NCBI RefSeq assembly: GCF_000282655.1 | Contig: NZ_AKIV01000092.1 | Coordinates: 1-46,504 of the forward strand | Direction of reading: 5' to 3' | Length of the DNA stretch: 46,504 nucleotides | Origin: Polaromonas sp. CF318 | GTDB taxonomy: Bacteria > Pseudomonadota > Gammaproteobacteria > Burkholderiales > Burkholderiaceae_C | Shown here: piece after piece, positions 39,901-46,193 of the stretch | How positions within the stretch are numbered: the first letter of the stretch is position 1 | Layout of the letters: the number at the start of each line of letters is the position of its first letter | Translations under genes and position numbers: made by a program | Notes under the pieces: generated by a model | The model's database searches: none | What the model saw: the letters and a program-made list of their open reading frames with translations, nothing else | What the model was told of the DNA's origin: nothing

Positions 39901-40671
39901 GCTGCCGCTGTTGTTGATCGCGGCCTGCGCGGCCGCGGCGTCCACCGAGAAGCGCACCAACCCCGCGCCCGAAGCGTCGACGGACACGCGCGAGCCGGCC
40001 AGCAGGCCGACGGAGCCGGCTTCGGCACTGATGGCGCCGGTGTTGGTGACCTGTGGCGCGGCCAGCAGCACGTAGCCGCCGCGCGCGGCGGCGATGCCAC
40101 CGTGGTTGCTGACGGCGCCCGTGCCCGTACCGCTGAAGTTGTAGCGCCCGGCCATGAAGTCGCCGTTGCTGATGTCCAGGCTGGAGGCGACCAGGCCGCC
40201 TACATTGACCTGCGCGCCGGGAGCAAACATCACGCCCGAGGGGTTGACCAGGAAGACCTGGCCGTTGGCGCTCAGCGAGCCGAAGATGGACGAGGCGCCG
40301 TTGCCGATGACGCGGTTCAGCGCGACGGACGCGGCGCCGGGCTGCACGAACTGCATGGACTGGCCGGCGCCTATGTTGAAGCTTTGCCAGTTGAGCACGG
40401 CCTTGTCGCTGGCCTGGTTGACCACCATGGCGTTGGCCGAGGGCGTGCTGACGCTGGCCTGGCCGGCCACTACTTGCGCGCCTTCGGGCAAGGCGGTAGC
40501 CCAGGGCGAGACAGCGGCCAGCAAAGCCGCGAGCAGTTGCGACAGGCGGCGGCCGCTGCGGATGCGGTAGGTGGCGCGAAGCTTGCGCGAGAGACGGACC
40601 ACCACCGTGCGCACGGCCCAGGGGCGGTAGGCGGCGTGGGAGCTGGAGGCGGTGGTGGTCATGATGGACAT
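30937..40671 (-). CDS. giant two-partner secretion exoprotein (TpsA, FHA/HMW-like)
   Basis: A 3,244-residue secreted beta-helix protein. Residues 1-61 form a long signal peptide (LLAALLAAVSPWATA). The TPS secretion domain spans about 62-340 (NWQSFNIGAGQSMQFVQP, IFGSLSANGQVFLVNPSGVM). A long Gly/Ala/Ser/Thr-rich region follows, with two related copies of about 455 residues (about 874-1328 and 1330-1787). An MBG-like domain (near 2650-2730, ADNKTKVYGDSNP) precedes four 83-residue YDG repeats (2731-3062) and a fifth divergent unit. The final 91 residues hold the only cysteines I found (3224 and 3233). Translated after the TpsB gene with a 30-bp gap. Probably an adhesin; no toxin domain seen. Confidence 0.93.
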   Translation of the reverse strand: MSIMTTTASSSHAAYRPWAVRTVVVRLSRKLRATYRIRSGRRLSQLLAALLAAVSPWATALPEGAQVVAGQASVSTPSANAMVVNQASDKAVLNWQSFNIGAGQSMQFVQPGAASVALNRVIGNGASSIFGSLSANGQVFLVNPSGVMFAPGAQVNVGGLVASSLDISNGDFMAGRYNFSGTGTGAVSNHGGIAAARGGYVLLAAPQVTNTGAISAEAGSVGLLAGSRVSVDASGAGLVRFSVDAAAAQAAINNSGSIAAAGGQVAVLANAMGDAMATVINQSGVIRANSAVERNGMIVLSGGGTGVVHVSGTLDASGTAPGQSGGTVRVLGDKVALDSGASIDVSGPAGGGTALVGGDYQGGNAAVQNASRTYIAAGAAIRADATDSGNGGKVVVWADGDTRHSGAISARGGANGGDGGFVEVSGKQLLDLHGSVDVAAPAGSGGRVLLDPQDILINTSVQASPPNNADGTPDVAFADPPAAGTYTIQVADVTGYSELYLQATNNITLASALAMTAGNKVRFEAGNTIALNAALTASGGVNLSGASITSTAAGTITTTGAANTNAGNVTLNATGTINLSGAITATGGATGAGNPGRSGGAVSITGAGVTVAAVTANGSAGSGAGQTGGAGGNIGITSTNGISATGTLTASGAAGGTGPSVGGNAGSISLSNSGAGNIAVAGLTANTGNALTTGAGGTAGSISVTNSAAGASLGTGNISTVGGSNGDGGAITLNSAGALSAGTVTSTGGAALANTSGRNAGAINITAAGAITALGAVTASGTAGNTAGNGGNAAGVSISATGGIAGAAITASGGAGVGASGTGGNAGGITVSNSGSGNIVTAALAAQTGAATGTGAGGTAGSISVTNNAAGANLSTGAINTAGGAGGSGGAVTLASQAGVTVTGTLGTSGTVLAAGTRAGSNAGNITITGVNRSVTGLITASGSAANGTNQAGGNAGVVSITGSGTLGTVAIAASTGAATGTGAGGTAGSITLSGTAVTTGTLTTTGGANGDGGSISATSTAGVLTAGAINASGGAANAATAGRNAGTVTLQATGGLLTGTTITASGTSGVLTGDQAGGNGAAIAVTGNSGITVTNLAANGGAGVGTNAAGGNAGSITVNNSGSGNISTGTLTAQTGNAVGAGAGGVAGSISVANTAAAGTLSTTAITTTGGTKGNGGNVSLSALGQVSVFNNNITTSGGTTVSGLAGRNAGSVTISGGGLNMGTGTITASGGAAAATSSQKGGSGAAISITTTDAVTTGAISASGGAGGTTNGDGGDAGSINVQNNSATTGAIALGALTARTGAAVGTGAGGAAGSISITNNAAGANLSTGAIDSSGGAGGNGGAVTLASQAGATVTGTLNTSGTALAAGTRAGSNAGNITITGVNRSVTGLITASGSAANGTNQTGGSAGLVSITGSGTLGVAAGITASTGGATGTGAGGTAGSITLSGSTVTAGALTTTGGANAHGGVINATSTAGVLTTGAIISSGGTANAGTSGRNAGAVTLQATGGLLTATTIAANGSNGVAAGDQAGGNGAAISITGNSGITVTNLAASGGAGAGTNAAGGNAGSITVNNSGSGNIGTGTLAAQTGNALGTGAGGTAGSISVSNTAGNLTTGTISTLGGTSGHGGNVSVSAASGTVAVGAITTTGGAATGTANGRNAGTVDISGAGVTTAAITANGSNGSGTGTGGNGAAITVSSTTAISSSGTLSAIGGNGVGAGQAGGQGAAVSLASTGGNVSVAAITTTGGNGGTGVAAGGNAGSITLDAAGATPTITLAGGLTALGGNQAGGAVSGAGGAIRIKDDALLNAASITLDSRGGNAGAGVGANIQFDGAVNSQASGRALVLQAGNGDVAITGTTGANLALSALTVTANDIAVGAMGGASAGVTGATSLTATTSGADTGDISLNGALNVNALALTAGSALTQTSAIKASTATLTAGAGNNITLNNAGNDFTGAVSVVSGLNVSLTDANALTLGTSTVSGTLAVNTSGAITQSGALTVTGATTLAAGAANDITLATATNNFSSVAVTSGNNVSLRDSNAIALGTSTAASSLTVVAGGAITQTGAITAPTLSAKTLSAAAANITLNNAGNEAGTVDLRARNAADTANAAGAISYRDATGFDVAAASTTGALTLQSGGNITQSGAVAAASLAVAGTGAGSLNFGTQANNIATLNAITAAGGFALNNGNNSTVVAGNISATNNAVAIDTGTGTYTQNANIDVTAGSGPITITADTVAIAANTGNNALATSGVLTLKAKTANRAMSLAGASGFDLTAAEITAFATGATGPIVIGDTASTGVMTIGGPVSLAGKTLTLNAGSITDAGVQTITAQNVSLNANGQIGTDASNGIDVAATSLSVNTTGNASAFVRSAGAINLGVGGTASNVGSGTLDLVALGAVTQTAGTGNITAGTLKVKTLVNAGGAITLNNSGNASTAINLQSRNAADTANAAGAIQYGSAAGFDVAALATTANATLSAGGTVSQSGAIAASGLALTGTGGYTFANAGNAVTTLAANAGSVDYKQAGALAVGTVGATAGVTASGAVKIETTGAASNLTLNNAVSSSATGDAVVLKAGSSNAAGVSTGGQLINNVGAGGIVAASGRYLVYSGDPGATLEGVTGYSKRYNSDASYVPAGGANTFLYRIAPTLTVTADNKTKVYGDSNPLLTGVVSGLIDGDTAAGVGVGYSTTAVDRTAVAAGPVAITTSVTNNENYTLATTNGALTITQRALTVTATGQNRVYDGGTTATVTLVDNRLVGDVLSASNTSAAFLDKNVGIAKTVNVGGISISGADAGNYSVNSTAATTADITQRALTVSATGQNRVYDGGTVATVTLTDNRVAGDVLTASNTAASFGDKNVGTGKAVSVSGIAITGTDAGNYSVNTTAATTADITQRALTVSATGSNKIYDGNITAGVTLSDNRVAGDVLTASNTSANFVDKNVGTGKTVNVGGIAITGTDAGNYSVNTTAATTADITQRALTVSATGSNKVYDGNTTAGVTLTDNRVAGDVLSASNTAANFADKNVGTGKVVSVSGIAITGTDAGNYSVNSTAATTATITPASIANVSGITAADKVQDGTTAATLATGAAAFTGRIGTDVLTVGTATGNFDTPAVGSGKPVSITGITLSGADAGNYVLLNPTAATTASITPAPANMAERTGDVRMANGTALPVLEADDRREQAFRRAAGIRPATELAEAAQTPAFRLAGFPDTRSPDGPAQADCTGAGSRVACLADPVEAGQGQ
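31486..32481 (-). repeat. four tandem 249-bp repeats encoding YDG domains
   Basis: Exactly 249-bp units (32481-32233, 32232-31984, 31983-31735, 31734-31486), each encoding 83 residues beginning ALTV(S/T)ATG and containing (V/I)YDG, DNR and DAGNYSVN. The plus-strand string GTGATGTCGGCCGTGGT recurs at 31742, 31991 and 32240. A fifth, 91-residue divergent unit follows. Confidence 0.9.
35310..38050 (-). repeat. large internal tandem duplication in TpsA (about 1.37 kb x 2)
   Basis: The segment starting near 38050 repeats near 36683, an offset of 1,365 bp, and another landmark (GGCCTGGTCG at 37441 and 36073) is offset by 1,368 bp. Protein landmarks such as GTRAGSNAGNITITGVNRSV and SGITVTNLAA occur once per copy. 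Bounds are approximate. Confidence 0.7.
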
Positions 40672-40701
40672 TCGGAAGTGGGGGGTAGGCCGGGTCTAGT
40701 A

Positions 40702-42435
40702 CTAGAACCAGGTCTGGGCCGAGAGCCAGGCGCGCGGCGCGCGGTCCGGATCGCCAGTGGAGGGCTGCGCGGGCGTGGTGCGCCACGCCAGGTAGCTTTT
40801 GATGAGGAACTTGCCGGGCCGGCCCAGCGTGGCGCCGACGCCGAAGGAGCCCAGGCTCAAGGTATTGGCATTGCCGGGCACGGTGGCGCCGTTCTGGTTG
40901 AAGCGCACGCGCCCGAAGTCGTAGAACGCGAGCAGAGTCAGGGGCTCGCCCCAGGGTGCTTGCGGGAACTGGTAGCGCGCCTCGAGGTTCAGCAGCACGC
41001 CGGCGTCACCCACGCCTTCGCCCACCGGATAGCCGCGCACGCCGTTGGGTCCGCCCAGCACCATTTTTTCGGCCGAGCTGAGGTTTTTCGAGGCGAGCTG
41101 GGCCTGGGCCGCGAAGTGAAAGCTGTGGGGCGCGTCAAAAAACTGCGCGCGCTGGAATTCCAGGTTCAGCTTGCTGAAGCCGCCCGCCGTGCGCAGCCCG
41201 CCCAGGCCGTCGTCCAGCGCCTGGTCGGCGGCATTGAGCGTGAGCCGGCCCAAGGTGAGATTGAGGGCGTAGCTGTTCAGGCCGCTGCCGCCCGCCGCAT
41301 CGTCGACGAAGTTGCCCGCCAGGCCCAGCCTGAGCGCGCGGATGTCGCGCTCGCTTTTGAGCGCAGGCGTGCGGGTCTCGTCGACCAGCTTTTTTTGTTC
41401 CGCGCTGATGAAGCCGTAAAGATTGGCGCCGCGCCCGCGCAGCAGGGGCTGGGACAGGCTGATGCCGGCGATGTCGGCGCTGCCGCTGGCGCCCAGCGCC
41501 TCGAACTGCTTGCCCAACGCGTAGTCGAGCCGCGCCAGGCTCAGGCCCAGCCGCGTGCCGGAAGCGCCCACCGGCACGGTGTAGCCCAGGCGGTAAAGGG
41601 TGGAGCCGGCCTGGTCGCTGCCCTGGGCACTCAGGGCCAGCACGTCGCCGCGGCCCAGCAGGTTGTTGAGATTGGCGTTAAGCACGGCGCGCACGGCGCC
41701 GGCGGTGCGCGCACCGTGGTTGTCGATGCTGGCGGAGCCGTCGATGCGCGGGCCCTTGGCCTGCACGGTGACCAGCACGTCAGCCTGACCCGGGCGCTCG
41801 CCGGGCTGGACGGTCGCGGCGGCCTCGAAGCCGGCCAGGTCGCGCAGCAGCAGCACGGGTTTGTCGAGCGCGTATTCGGTGACGGCGTCGCCTGTCTTGA
41901 GCTGGCCGGCCACCAGGCCTTCGGCAAAGGCCTGCGAAATGCCCGCGCCTTCCACACGCACCGTGACGCGGCCCACGCGCGCTTCGAGGATGGCGATGGT
42001 GACACTGCCGCCCTGGGCGGCGAAAGCCTGCTCGGGCAAATAGGCCTGCGTGAGCAGGTAGCCCTTTTGCCGGTAATAGGCGCTGACGCTGTTGGCCGCT
42101 TCGGTCAGGCCGGCGATGTCGGTGGGCTGGTTAAGGCGGGACGCGAGCAGGGCGGCCAATAGCTCGCCGGAGAACACCGTGTTGCCGGTGAAGCTGAATG
42201 CCGCCGGCGTGATGCGGGCCGCGCCGGGGGCGGGCGGCGTGGCCTGGGGTTGCCGCAGTTCCAGCGGTGGCTCGCTGCGCGACGGCAGCAGGGGCAGGGC
42301 GCCAGGCGACTCCAGCAAGGTGCCGGCGTCCGGCCGCAGCTGGGCCAGCGCAGGCGCAGCCCCGGCGGCGCAGGCAGCCAGAACAAACCAGGCCAGGGCC
42401 CGAAGCGGCAAAACATGAGGACGGGACAAGAGCAA
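40702..42435 (-). CDS. two-partner secretion outer-membrane transporter (TpsB, FhaC/ShlB-like)
   Basis: A 577-residue Omp85-superfamily transporter that exports the TpsA protein through the outer membrane. A Sec signal peptide (LAWFVLAACAAGAAPALA) precedes a Pro-rich linker, two POTRA domains (FSFTGNTVFSGELLAALLAS; LLTQAYLPEQAFAAQGGSVT and AILEARVGRVTVRVEGAGIS) and a 16-strand barrel. The VRGY signature that inserts into the pore is present (GPNGVRGYPVGEG), and the chain ends with Phe (LSAQTWF). It is the first gene of the pair; its promoter should lie in 42436-42749. Length is standard for the family. Confidence 0.95.
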   Translation of the reverse strand: MLLSRPHVLPLRALAWFVLAACAAGAAPALAQLRPDAGTLLESPGALPLLPSRSEPPLELRQPQATPPAPGAARITPAAFSFTGNTVFSGELLAALLASRLNQPTDIAGLTEAANSVSAYYRQKGYLLTQAYLPEQAFAAQGGSVTIAILEARVGRVTVRVEGAGISQAFAEGLVAGQLKTGDAVTEYALDKPVLLLRDLAGFEAAATVQPGERPGQADVLVTVQAKGPRIDGSASIDNHGARTAGAVRAVLNANLNNLLGRGDVLALSAQGSDQAGSTLYRLGYTVPVGASGTRLGLSLARLDYALGKQFEALGASGSADIAGISLSQPLLRGRGANLYGFISAEQKKLVDETRTPALKSERDIRALRLGLAGNFVDDAAGGSGLNSYALNLTLGRLTLNAADQALDDGLGGLRTAGGFSKLNLEFQRAQFFDAPHSFHFAAQAQLASKNLSSAEKMVLGGPNGVRGYPVGEGVGDAGVLLNLEARYQFPQAPWGEPLTLLAFYDFGRVRFNQNGATVPGNANTLSLGSFGVGATLGRPGKFLIKSYLAWRTTPAQPSTGDPDRAPRAWLSAQTWF

Positions 42436-42749
42436 ACCCCTAAGCCAGATTGCAACAAAATGTTGTAAACAGGTTGTAGTCTTTTGGGTTCATTCTGTCC
42501 AACAGTTTCCCTGTTCGGGGCGCAGTTTTAGCGCGTATCTGTTTGTTTTTTCACACTTTTTTGGTGTCGATCGGGTCAGGCGATGAGGTGACCCTCAGAA
42601 TGTTGCAATCTGTAAAAACCCGTCCCGATGGCTGTTTGCAGGCCCAGGCGCTATGGATTGTTTAGGCCGAATCAATTGGCCAGAAGATTAGTCAATCTCT
42701 ACTATTAGTAGCAGATCAATCGCTTTTAGCTATTTCAAAGGAGAGGCTG
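42436..42749. promoter_or_regulatory. divergent regulatory region between tpsB and the DUF2061 gene
   Basis: AT-rich relative to its surroundings. It contains TTGCAACA-aaa-TGTTGTAA (42450-42468), and an exact 11-base inverted repeat AGATTGCAACA (42447-42457) with TGTTGCAATCT (42601-42611). Near the DUF2061 gene are AGATT-agtc-AATCT (42685-42698) and the 13-bp palindrome CTACTA-t-TAGTAG (42699-42711). No coding frame fits. Confidence 0.55.
42676..42705 (+). promoter_or_regulatory. candidate sigma-70 promoter of the DUF2061 gene
   Basis: TTGGCC (42676-42681) and TACTAT (42700-42705) each match the -35 and -10 consensus at four of six positions, with 18 bases between. Two dyads cover the spacer and the -10 element, suggesting repression. 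Confidence 0.35.
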
Positions 42750-42986
42750 ATGACTGAACTTGTGCGCGCCAACCTGCCCACCCTAAAAAAAACCGCCAGC
42801 TATTACGTGGTGCACGTGACAGTGGCGGCGCTGGTGGCCTATGCGGTGACCGGCAGCTTTCTGCTGGCGATCACGCTCAGCCTGCTGGAGCCGACAGTGC
42901 AGGCTTTTGCTTTTTTCTTCCATGAAAAGGCCTGGCAGCGCTGGGGCGGCCAGCGAGCGGCCGCGCCCGCGGCGGCGGGCGCCTAG
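42750..42986 (+). CDS. DUF2061 small membrane protein
   Basis: A 78-residue inner-membrane protein with the DUF2061 layout: a short polar start (ANLPTLKKTASYYVVHVTVA), two hydrophobic segments (VAALVAYAVTGSFLLAITLS and the region with LLEPTVQAFAFFFHEKAWQR) and a Trp-Gly-rich end; an Ala-rich tail follows. The family is widespread, its function unknown. A strong ribosome site (AAAGGAGAGG) precedes the ATG. Divergent from the TPS operon and convergent with the MetE-like gene, so it stands alone. Overlap of regulation with TpsB is possible given the shared 314-bp region. Confidence 0.85.
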   Translation: MTELVRANLPTLKKTASYYVVHVTVAALVAYAVTGSFLLAITLSLLEPTVQAFAFFFHEKAWQRWGGQRAAAPAAAGA

Positions 42987-43011
42987 CGTTCAATGTAGCG
43001 GGTGATACGGC

Positions 43012-44127
43012 TCAGGCCGTGCCCCAGACTTCGCGTGCGGTCTCTACGACCAGCCGCAGCTTGTTGCGCTGCGCCTCGACGGCGATATTGTTGCCGTGCA
43101 CCGTGCTGCTGAAGCCGCACTGCGGTGACAGCGCGAGCTGCTCGAGCGGCGCGTATTTCGCGGCATCCTCGATGCGGCGCTTGAGGTCGTCCTTGCTTTC
43201 CATTTCGCCGAACTTGGTGGTGACCAGGCCCAGCACCACGGTCTTGCCCTTGGGCAGGTAGCGCAGCGGCCGGAAGTCGCCGCTGCGGCTGTCGTCGTAC
43301 TCGAGGAAGTAGGCGTCCAGGTCCATCTCCTTGAGCAGCGCCTCGGCCACCGGCTCGTAGTTGCCGGCCGCGGCATGGGTGCTCTTGAAGTTGCCGCGGC
43401 ACAGGTGCATGGCCAGGGTCATGCCGGCGGGTTTTTGCGCGACCACCTTGTTGATGAATTTGGCGTAGCGGTGCGGCAGCTCGTTGGGATCGTCGCCGCG
43501 CTGGCGTGCCGCTTCGCGCATTTTTTCGTCGCAGAGGTAGGCCAGGTTGGTGTCGTCCATCTGCACATAGGTGCAGCCGGCCGCGGCCAGGCTGCGCAGC
43601 TCGTCGCCATAGGCCTTGGCCACGTCGTCGTAAAAGCTGGGCTCGAGCTCGGGATAAGCCTCCTTGCTGATGCCGGCGCGGCCGCCGCGAAAGTGCAGCA
43701 TGGTGGGCGAGGGAATCGTGACCTTGGGCGTGTTGCCGGCGCTGACCTGGCTTTTGAGGTACTGGAAGTCGGCAAGCTGGATGTCCTTGACGTGGCGCAC
43801 CTTGTCGATCACACGCATCACGGGCGGTGCCAGTTCCATGCTGCCGTCGGGCCGCTGTATGGTGACCGGGATGTCGGTCTTCACGCCGCCGATCTGCTCG
43901 AGGAAGTCGATGTGGAAGTAGGTGCGGCGGAATTCGCCGTCGGTGATGCTTTTGAGGCCCACGTCCTCCTGGAACTTCACGATTTCGGTGATGGCCTGGT
44001 CTTCGACCTTGCGCAGCTGTTCGGGCGTGATCTGGCCCTTGGCTTTCTGCTCGCGGGCTTCCAGCAGGTATTGCGGGCGCAAAAAGCTGCCGACATGGTC
44101 GTAACGGGCGGGTAGTTTGGCGGTCAT
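43012..44127 (-). CDS. MetE-like cobalamin-independent methyltransferase (single-domain, YxjG-like)
   Basis: A 371-residue protein of the UROD/MetE-like family, about half the length of MetE and equivalent to its catalytic C-terminal half. DHVGSFLRPQYLLEAREQ and SITDGEFRRTYFHIDFLEQI mark the N-terminus. Zinc ligands are visible as His and Cys of AMHLCRGN, Glu of FLEYDDSRSGDF and Cys of SPQCGFSS; VQMDDTNLAYLCDE is also typical. Relatives transfer methyl from folate or other donors to thiols such as homocysteine; epoxyalkane-CoM transferase is a distant relative. Its divergence from vanA with shared dyads suggests use of a methyl or C1 unit released during O-demethylation (inference). Confidence 0.88.
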   Translation of the reverse strand: MTAKLPARYDHVGSFLRPQYLLEAREQKAKGQITPEQLRKVEDQAITEIVKFQEDVGLKSITDGEFRRTYFHIDFLEQIGGVKTDIPVTIQRPDGSMELAPPVMRVIDKVRHVKDIQLADFQYLKSQVSAGNTPKVTIPSPTMLHFRGGRAGISKEAYPELEPSFYDDVAKAYGDELRSLAAAGCTYVQMDDTNLAYLCDEKMREAARQRGDDPNELPHRYAKFINKVVAQKPAGMTLAMHLCRGNFKSTHAAAGNYEPVAEALLKEMDLDAYFLEYDDSRSGDFRPLRYLPKGKTVVLGLVTTKFGEMESKDDLKRRIEDAAKYAPLEQLALSPQCGFSSTVHGNNIAVEAQRNKLRLVVETAREVWGTA

Positions 44128-44194
44128 GGGAAAGTCTCCAGGGTTGGCGAGTTGGCAAATACAGGCATCATGGTATTCCAGCTAGAAGCAAGCT

Positions 44195-44208
44195 CATTGA
44201 ATACAATG
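44195..44208. promoter_or_regulatory. candidate GntR (VanR) operator 1
   Basis: CATTG-aata-CAATG, five-base arms, 68 bp upstream of the MetE-like start. Resembles the short AT-rich palindromes bound by FadR/FCD-type GntR proteins. Its centre is 63 bp, six helical turns, from operator 2. Confidence 0.45.
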
Positions 44209-44259
44209 ACTCCGTATTTACCCTGAGTTTTGGCCATTTACTTGGCTTTTTGGCGATTT

Positions 44260-44269
44260 ATGTATACAT
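44260..44269. promoter_or_regulatory. candidate GntR (VanR) operator 2
   Basis: ATGTATACAT, a perfect 10-bp palindrome ending nine bases before the vanA start codon, so binding would block vanA expression. It shares the central ATAC/GTAT core type with operator 1. Confidence 0.5.
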
Positions 44270-44278
44270 TGAGTATCC

Positions 44279-45373
44279 ATGGATGCTAAAAAACCCACTT
44301 TCCCGCTCAACGCCTGGTATGCCGCCGCCTATGACGTTGAAGTCGGCCGCAAGCTGCTGGCGCGCACGATCTGCAAGCAAAAGCTCGTGATGTTCCGCCG
44401 CACCGACGGCCAGGTGGCCGCGCTGGAAGACGCCTGCTGGCACCGGCTGCTGCCGCTGTCCATGGGCTCGCTGGACGGCGACGAAGTGACCTGCGGCTAC
44501 CACGGCCTGGTCTACAACGCCCAGGGCCGCTGCACCCATATGCCCAGCCAGGAAACCCTGAACCCCTCGGCCTGCGTGCGCGCCTTTCCGGTGCTGGAAA
44601 AACACCGCTTCGTCTGGATCTGGCCCGGCGACCCGGCCAAGGCGGACCCGGCGCTGGTGCCCGACATGCACTGGAACGACGACCCGGACTGGGCCGGCGA
44701 CGGCAAGCTGATCACCGTGAAGTGCGACTACCGCCTGGTGGTGGACAACCTCATGGACCTGACCCACGAGACCTTTGTGCACGGCTCCAGCATTGGCCAG
44801 CGCGCCGTGGCCGAGGCGCCTTTTGTGGCCACGCACGGCGACCGCACCGCCACCGTGACGCGCTGGATGGAAAACATCGACGCGCCGCCCTTCTGGGCCG
44901 GGCAGATCGAGCATGCGCGCGGCTACAAGGGCAAGGTGGACCGCTGGCAGATCATCAAATTTGAAGCGCCCTGCACCGTAAATATCGACGTCGGTGTGGC
45001 CGAGGCCGGATCGGGCGCGCCGCCCAAAGACGGCCGGCCGGGCGACCGCAGCAAGGGCGTGAACGGCTTTGTGCTGAACACGGTGACGCCCGAGACCGAC
45101 GGCAGCTGCCATTACTTCTGGGCCTTTGCGCGCAACTATTGCCTCGCCGAGCAACGCCTGACACACCAGCTGCGCGAAGGTGTGGCCGGCATCTTCCGCG
45201 AGGATGAGCATGTGCTGGAGGCCCAGCAGGTCGCGATTGAGGAACACCCGGACCACCAGTTTTACAACCTCAACATCGATGCCGGCTCCATGTGGGCCAG
45301 GCGCCTGATAGACCGCATGGTCGCGCAGGAAGCGCCGCCGGCGCCTGTGATCCCGATACGGCTCGCGGCCTGA
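44279..45373 (+). CDS. vanA: vanillate O-demethylase-type Rieske oxygenase subunit
   Basis: A 364-residue oxygenase component that removes an aromatic methoxy methyl as formaldehyde with electrons from VanB. The Rieske cluster ligands are Cys53/His55 (CWHR) and Cys72/His75 (CGYHG). The mononuclear iron site follows in VVDNLMDLTHETFVHGSSIG with His163 and His168. The overall plan matches VanA (NAWYAAAYDVEV start, PPFWAGQIE middle, FWAFARNY, NLNIDAGSMWARRLIDRM end). Vanillate is the best guess, though syringate or another methoxybenzoate is possible. Followed within 7 bp by a GntR gene and then vanB. Ribosome site weak (GAG, six bases upstream). Confidence 0.9.
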   Translation: MDAKKPTFPLNAWYAAAYDVEVGRKLLARTICKQKLVMFRRTDGQVAALEDACWHRLLPLSMGSLDGDEVTCGYHGLVYNAQGRCTHMPSQETLNPSACVRAFPVLEKHRFVWIWPGDPAKADPALVPDMHWNDDPDWAGDGKLITVKCDYRLVVDNLMDLTHETFVHGSSIGQRAVAEAPFVATHGDRTATVTRWMENIDAPPFWAGQIEHARGYKGKVDRWQIIKFEAPCTVNIDVGVAEAGSGAPPKDGRPGDRSKGVNGFVLNTVTPETDGSCHYFWAFARNYCLAEQRLTHQLREGVAGIFREDEHVLEAQQVAIEEHPDHQFYNLNIDAGSMWARRLIDRMVAQEAPPAPVIPIRLAA

Positions 45374-45380
45374 ACCTTCT

Positions 45381-46157
45381 ATGAAAACACTCAATATGGC
45401 CAACGCAGGCAGCCCAGCCAACGCCCCCGGCAACAGCCTGGAGAGCGCGCAAGTAAGGGCGCAACTGCAGCTGCGCGAGATGATCCTGGCGGGCGAGCTG
45501 CCCGGCGGCGCGCGCATCGCCGAGCTGTCCATCGTCGAAAAGCTGGGTGTTTCGCGCACGCCGATACGTGCCGCGCTGATGCGGCTGGAGCAGGAAGGCC
45601 TGCTCGAATCGCTGCCCAACGGCGGTTTTGCGGTGCGTACCTTTTCCGAGCGTGATGTGTCCGAGGCCATCGAGCTGCGCGGCACGATTGAGGGCCTGTC
45701 GGCGCGGCTGGCGGCCGAGCGCGGCGCGCCCACGGTGGTGCTGGGCGAAGCGCGCGAATGCCTGAACCGCATCGACGCGGTGCTGAGCCAGCCGGCCCTG
45801 AACGACGAGGCGTTTTCGGACTACGTGGCGCTCAATGAACGCTTTCACGCGCTGCTCAGCGAAATGGCGGGCAGCGAGGTGATCGCGAAAGAACTGGACC
45901 GTGTCTCCAGCCTGCCTTTTGCCTCGGCCTCGGGCTTTGTGGTGGTGCAGGCCAACTCGCCGCGCGCGCGCGACATGCTCATCGTGGCGCAGGACCAGCA
46001 CCGCCAGGTGCTGGACGCCATCGAGCAGCGCGAGGGCTCGCGCGCCGAAGCCATCATGCGCGAGCACTCGCGCCTGGCCCAGCGCAACCTGCGCGCCGCC
46101 GTGGCCAGCCACAACCTGGACCAGATGCCGGGCGTGCGCCTTATCCGGAAGAAATGA
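45381..46157 (+). CDS. GntR-family regulator, FCD type (VanR-like)
   Basis: A 258-residue regulator. The N-terminal winged HTH contains IAELSIVEKLGVSRTPIRAA and LMRLEQEGLLESLPNGGFAV; the C-terminal FCD domain has AIELRGTIEGLSARLAAERG, YVALNERFHALLSEM (Asp/Asn...His metal-type pattern) and QDQHRQVLDAIEQREGSRAE with AIMREHSRLAQ. It sits inside the vanA-vanB transcript, the usual place of VanR in several proteobacteria, where it represses the operon until vanillate is present. A second Met at 45396 is an alternative start. The two palindromes upstream of vanA are candidate sites. Confidence 0.9.
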   Translation: MKTLNMANAGSPANAPGNSLESAQVRAQLQLREMILAGELPGGARIAELSIVEKLGVSRTPIRAALMRLEQEGLLESLPNGGFAVRTFSERDVSEAIELRGTIEGLSARLAAERGAPTVVLGEARECLNRIDAVLSQPALNDEAFSDYVALNERFHALLSEMAGSEVIAKELDRVSSLPFASASGFVVVQANSPRARDMLIVAQDQHRQVLDAIEQREGSRAEAIMREHSRLAQRNLRAAVASHNLDQMPGVRLIRKK

Positions 46158-46193
46158 CGTCTGCGGACGAGAGCCCACACCACGGAAAACTGA

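Noticed and set aside
39373..42162. A 929-residue plus-strand open frame antisense to TpsA and TpsB
   Set aside because: It crosses two well-supported genes, is rich in Ala, Gly, Arg, His and Gln as expected from antisense high-GC reading, and matches no family.
44258..45772. A 504-residue minus-strand frame across vanA and the GntR gene
   Set aside because: Shadow of two genes on the other strand with clear Rieske and GntR motifs.
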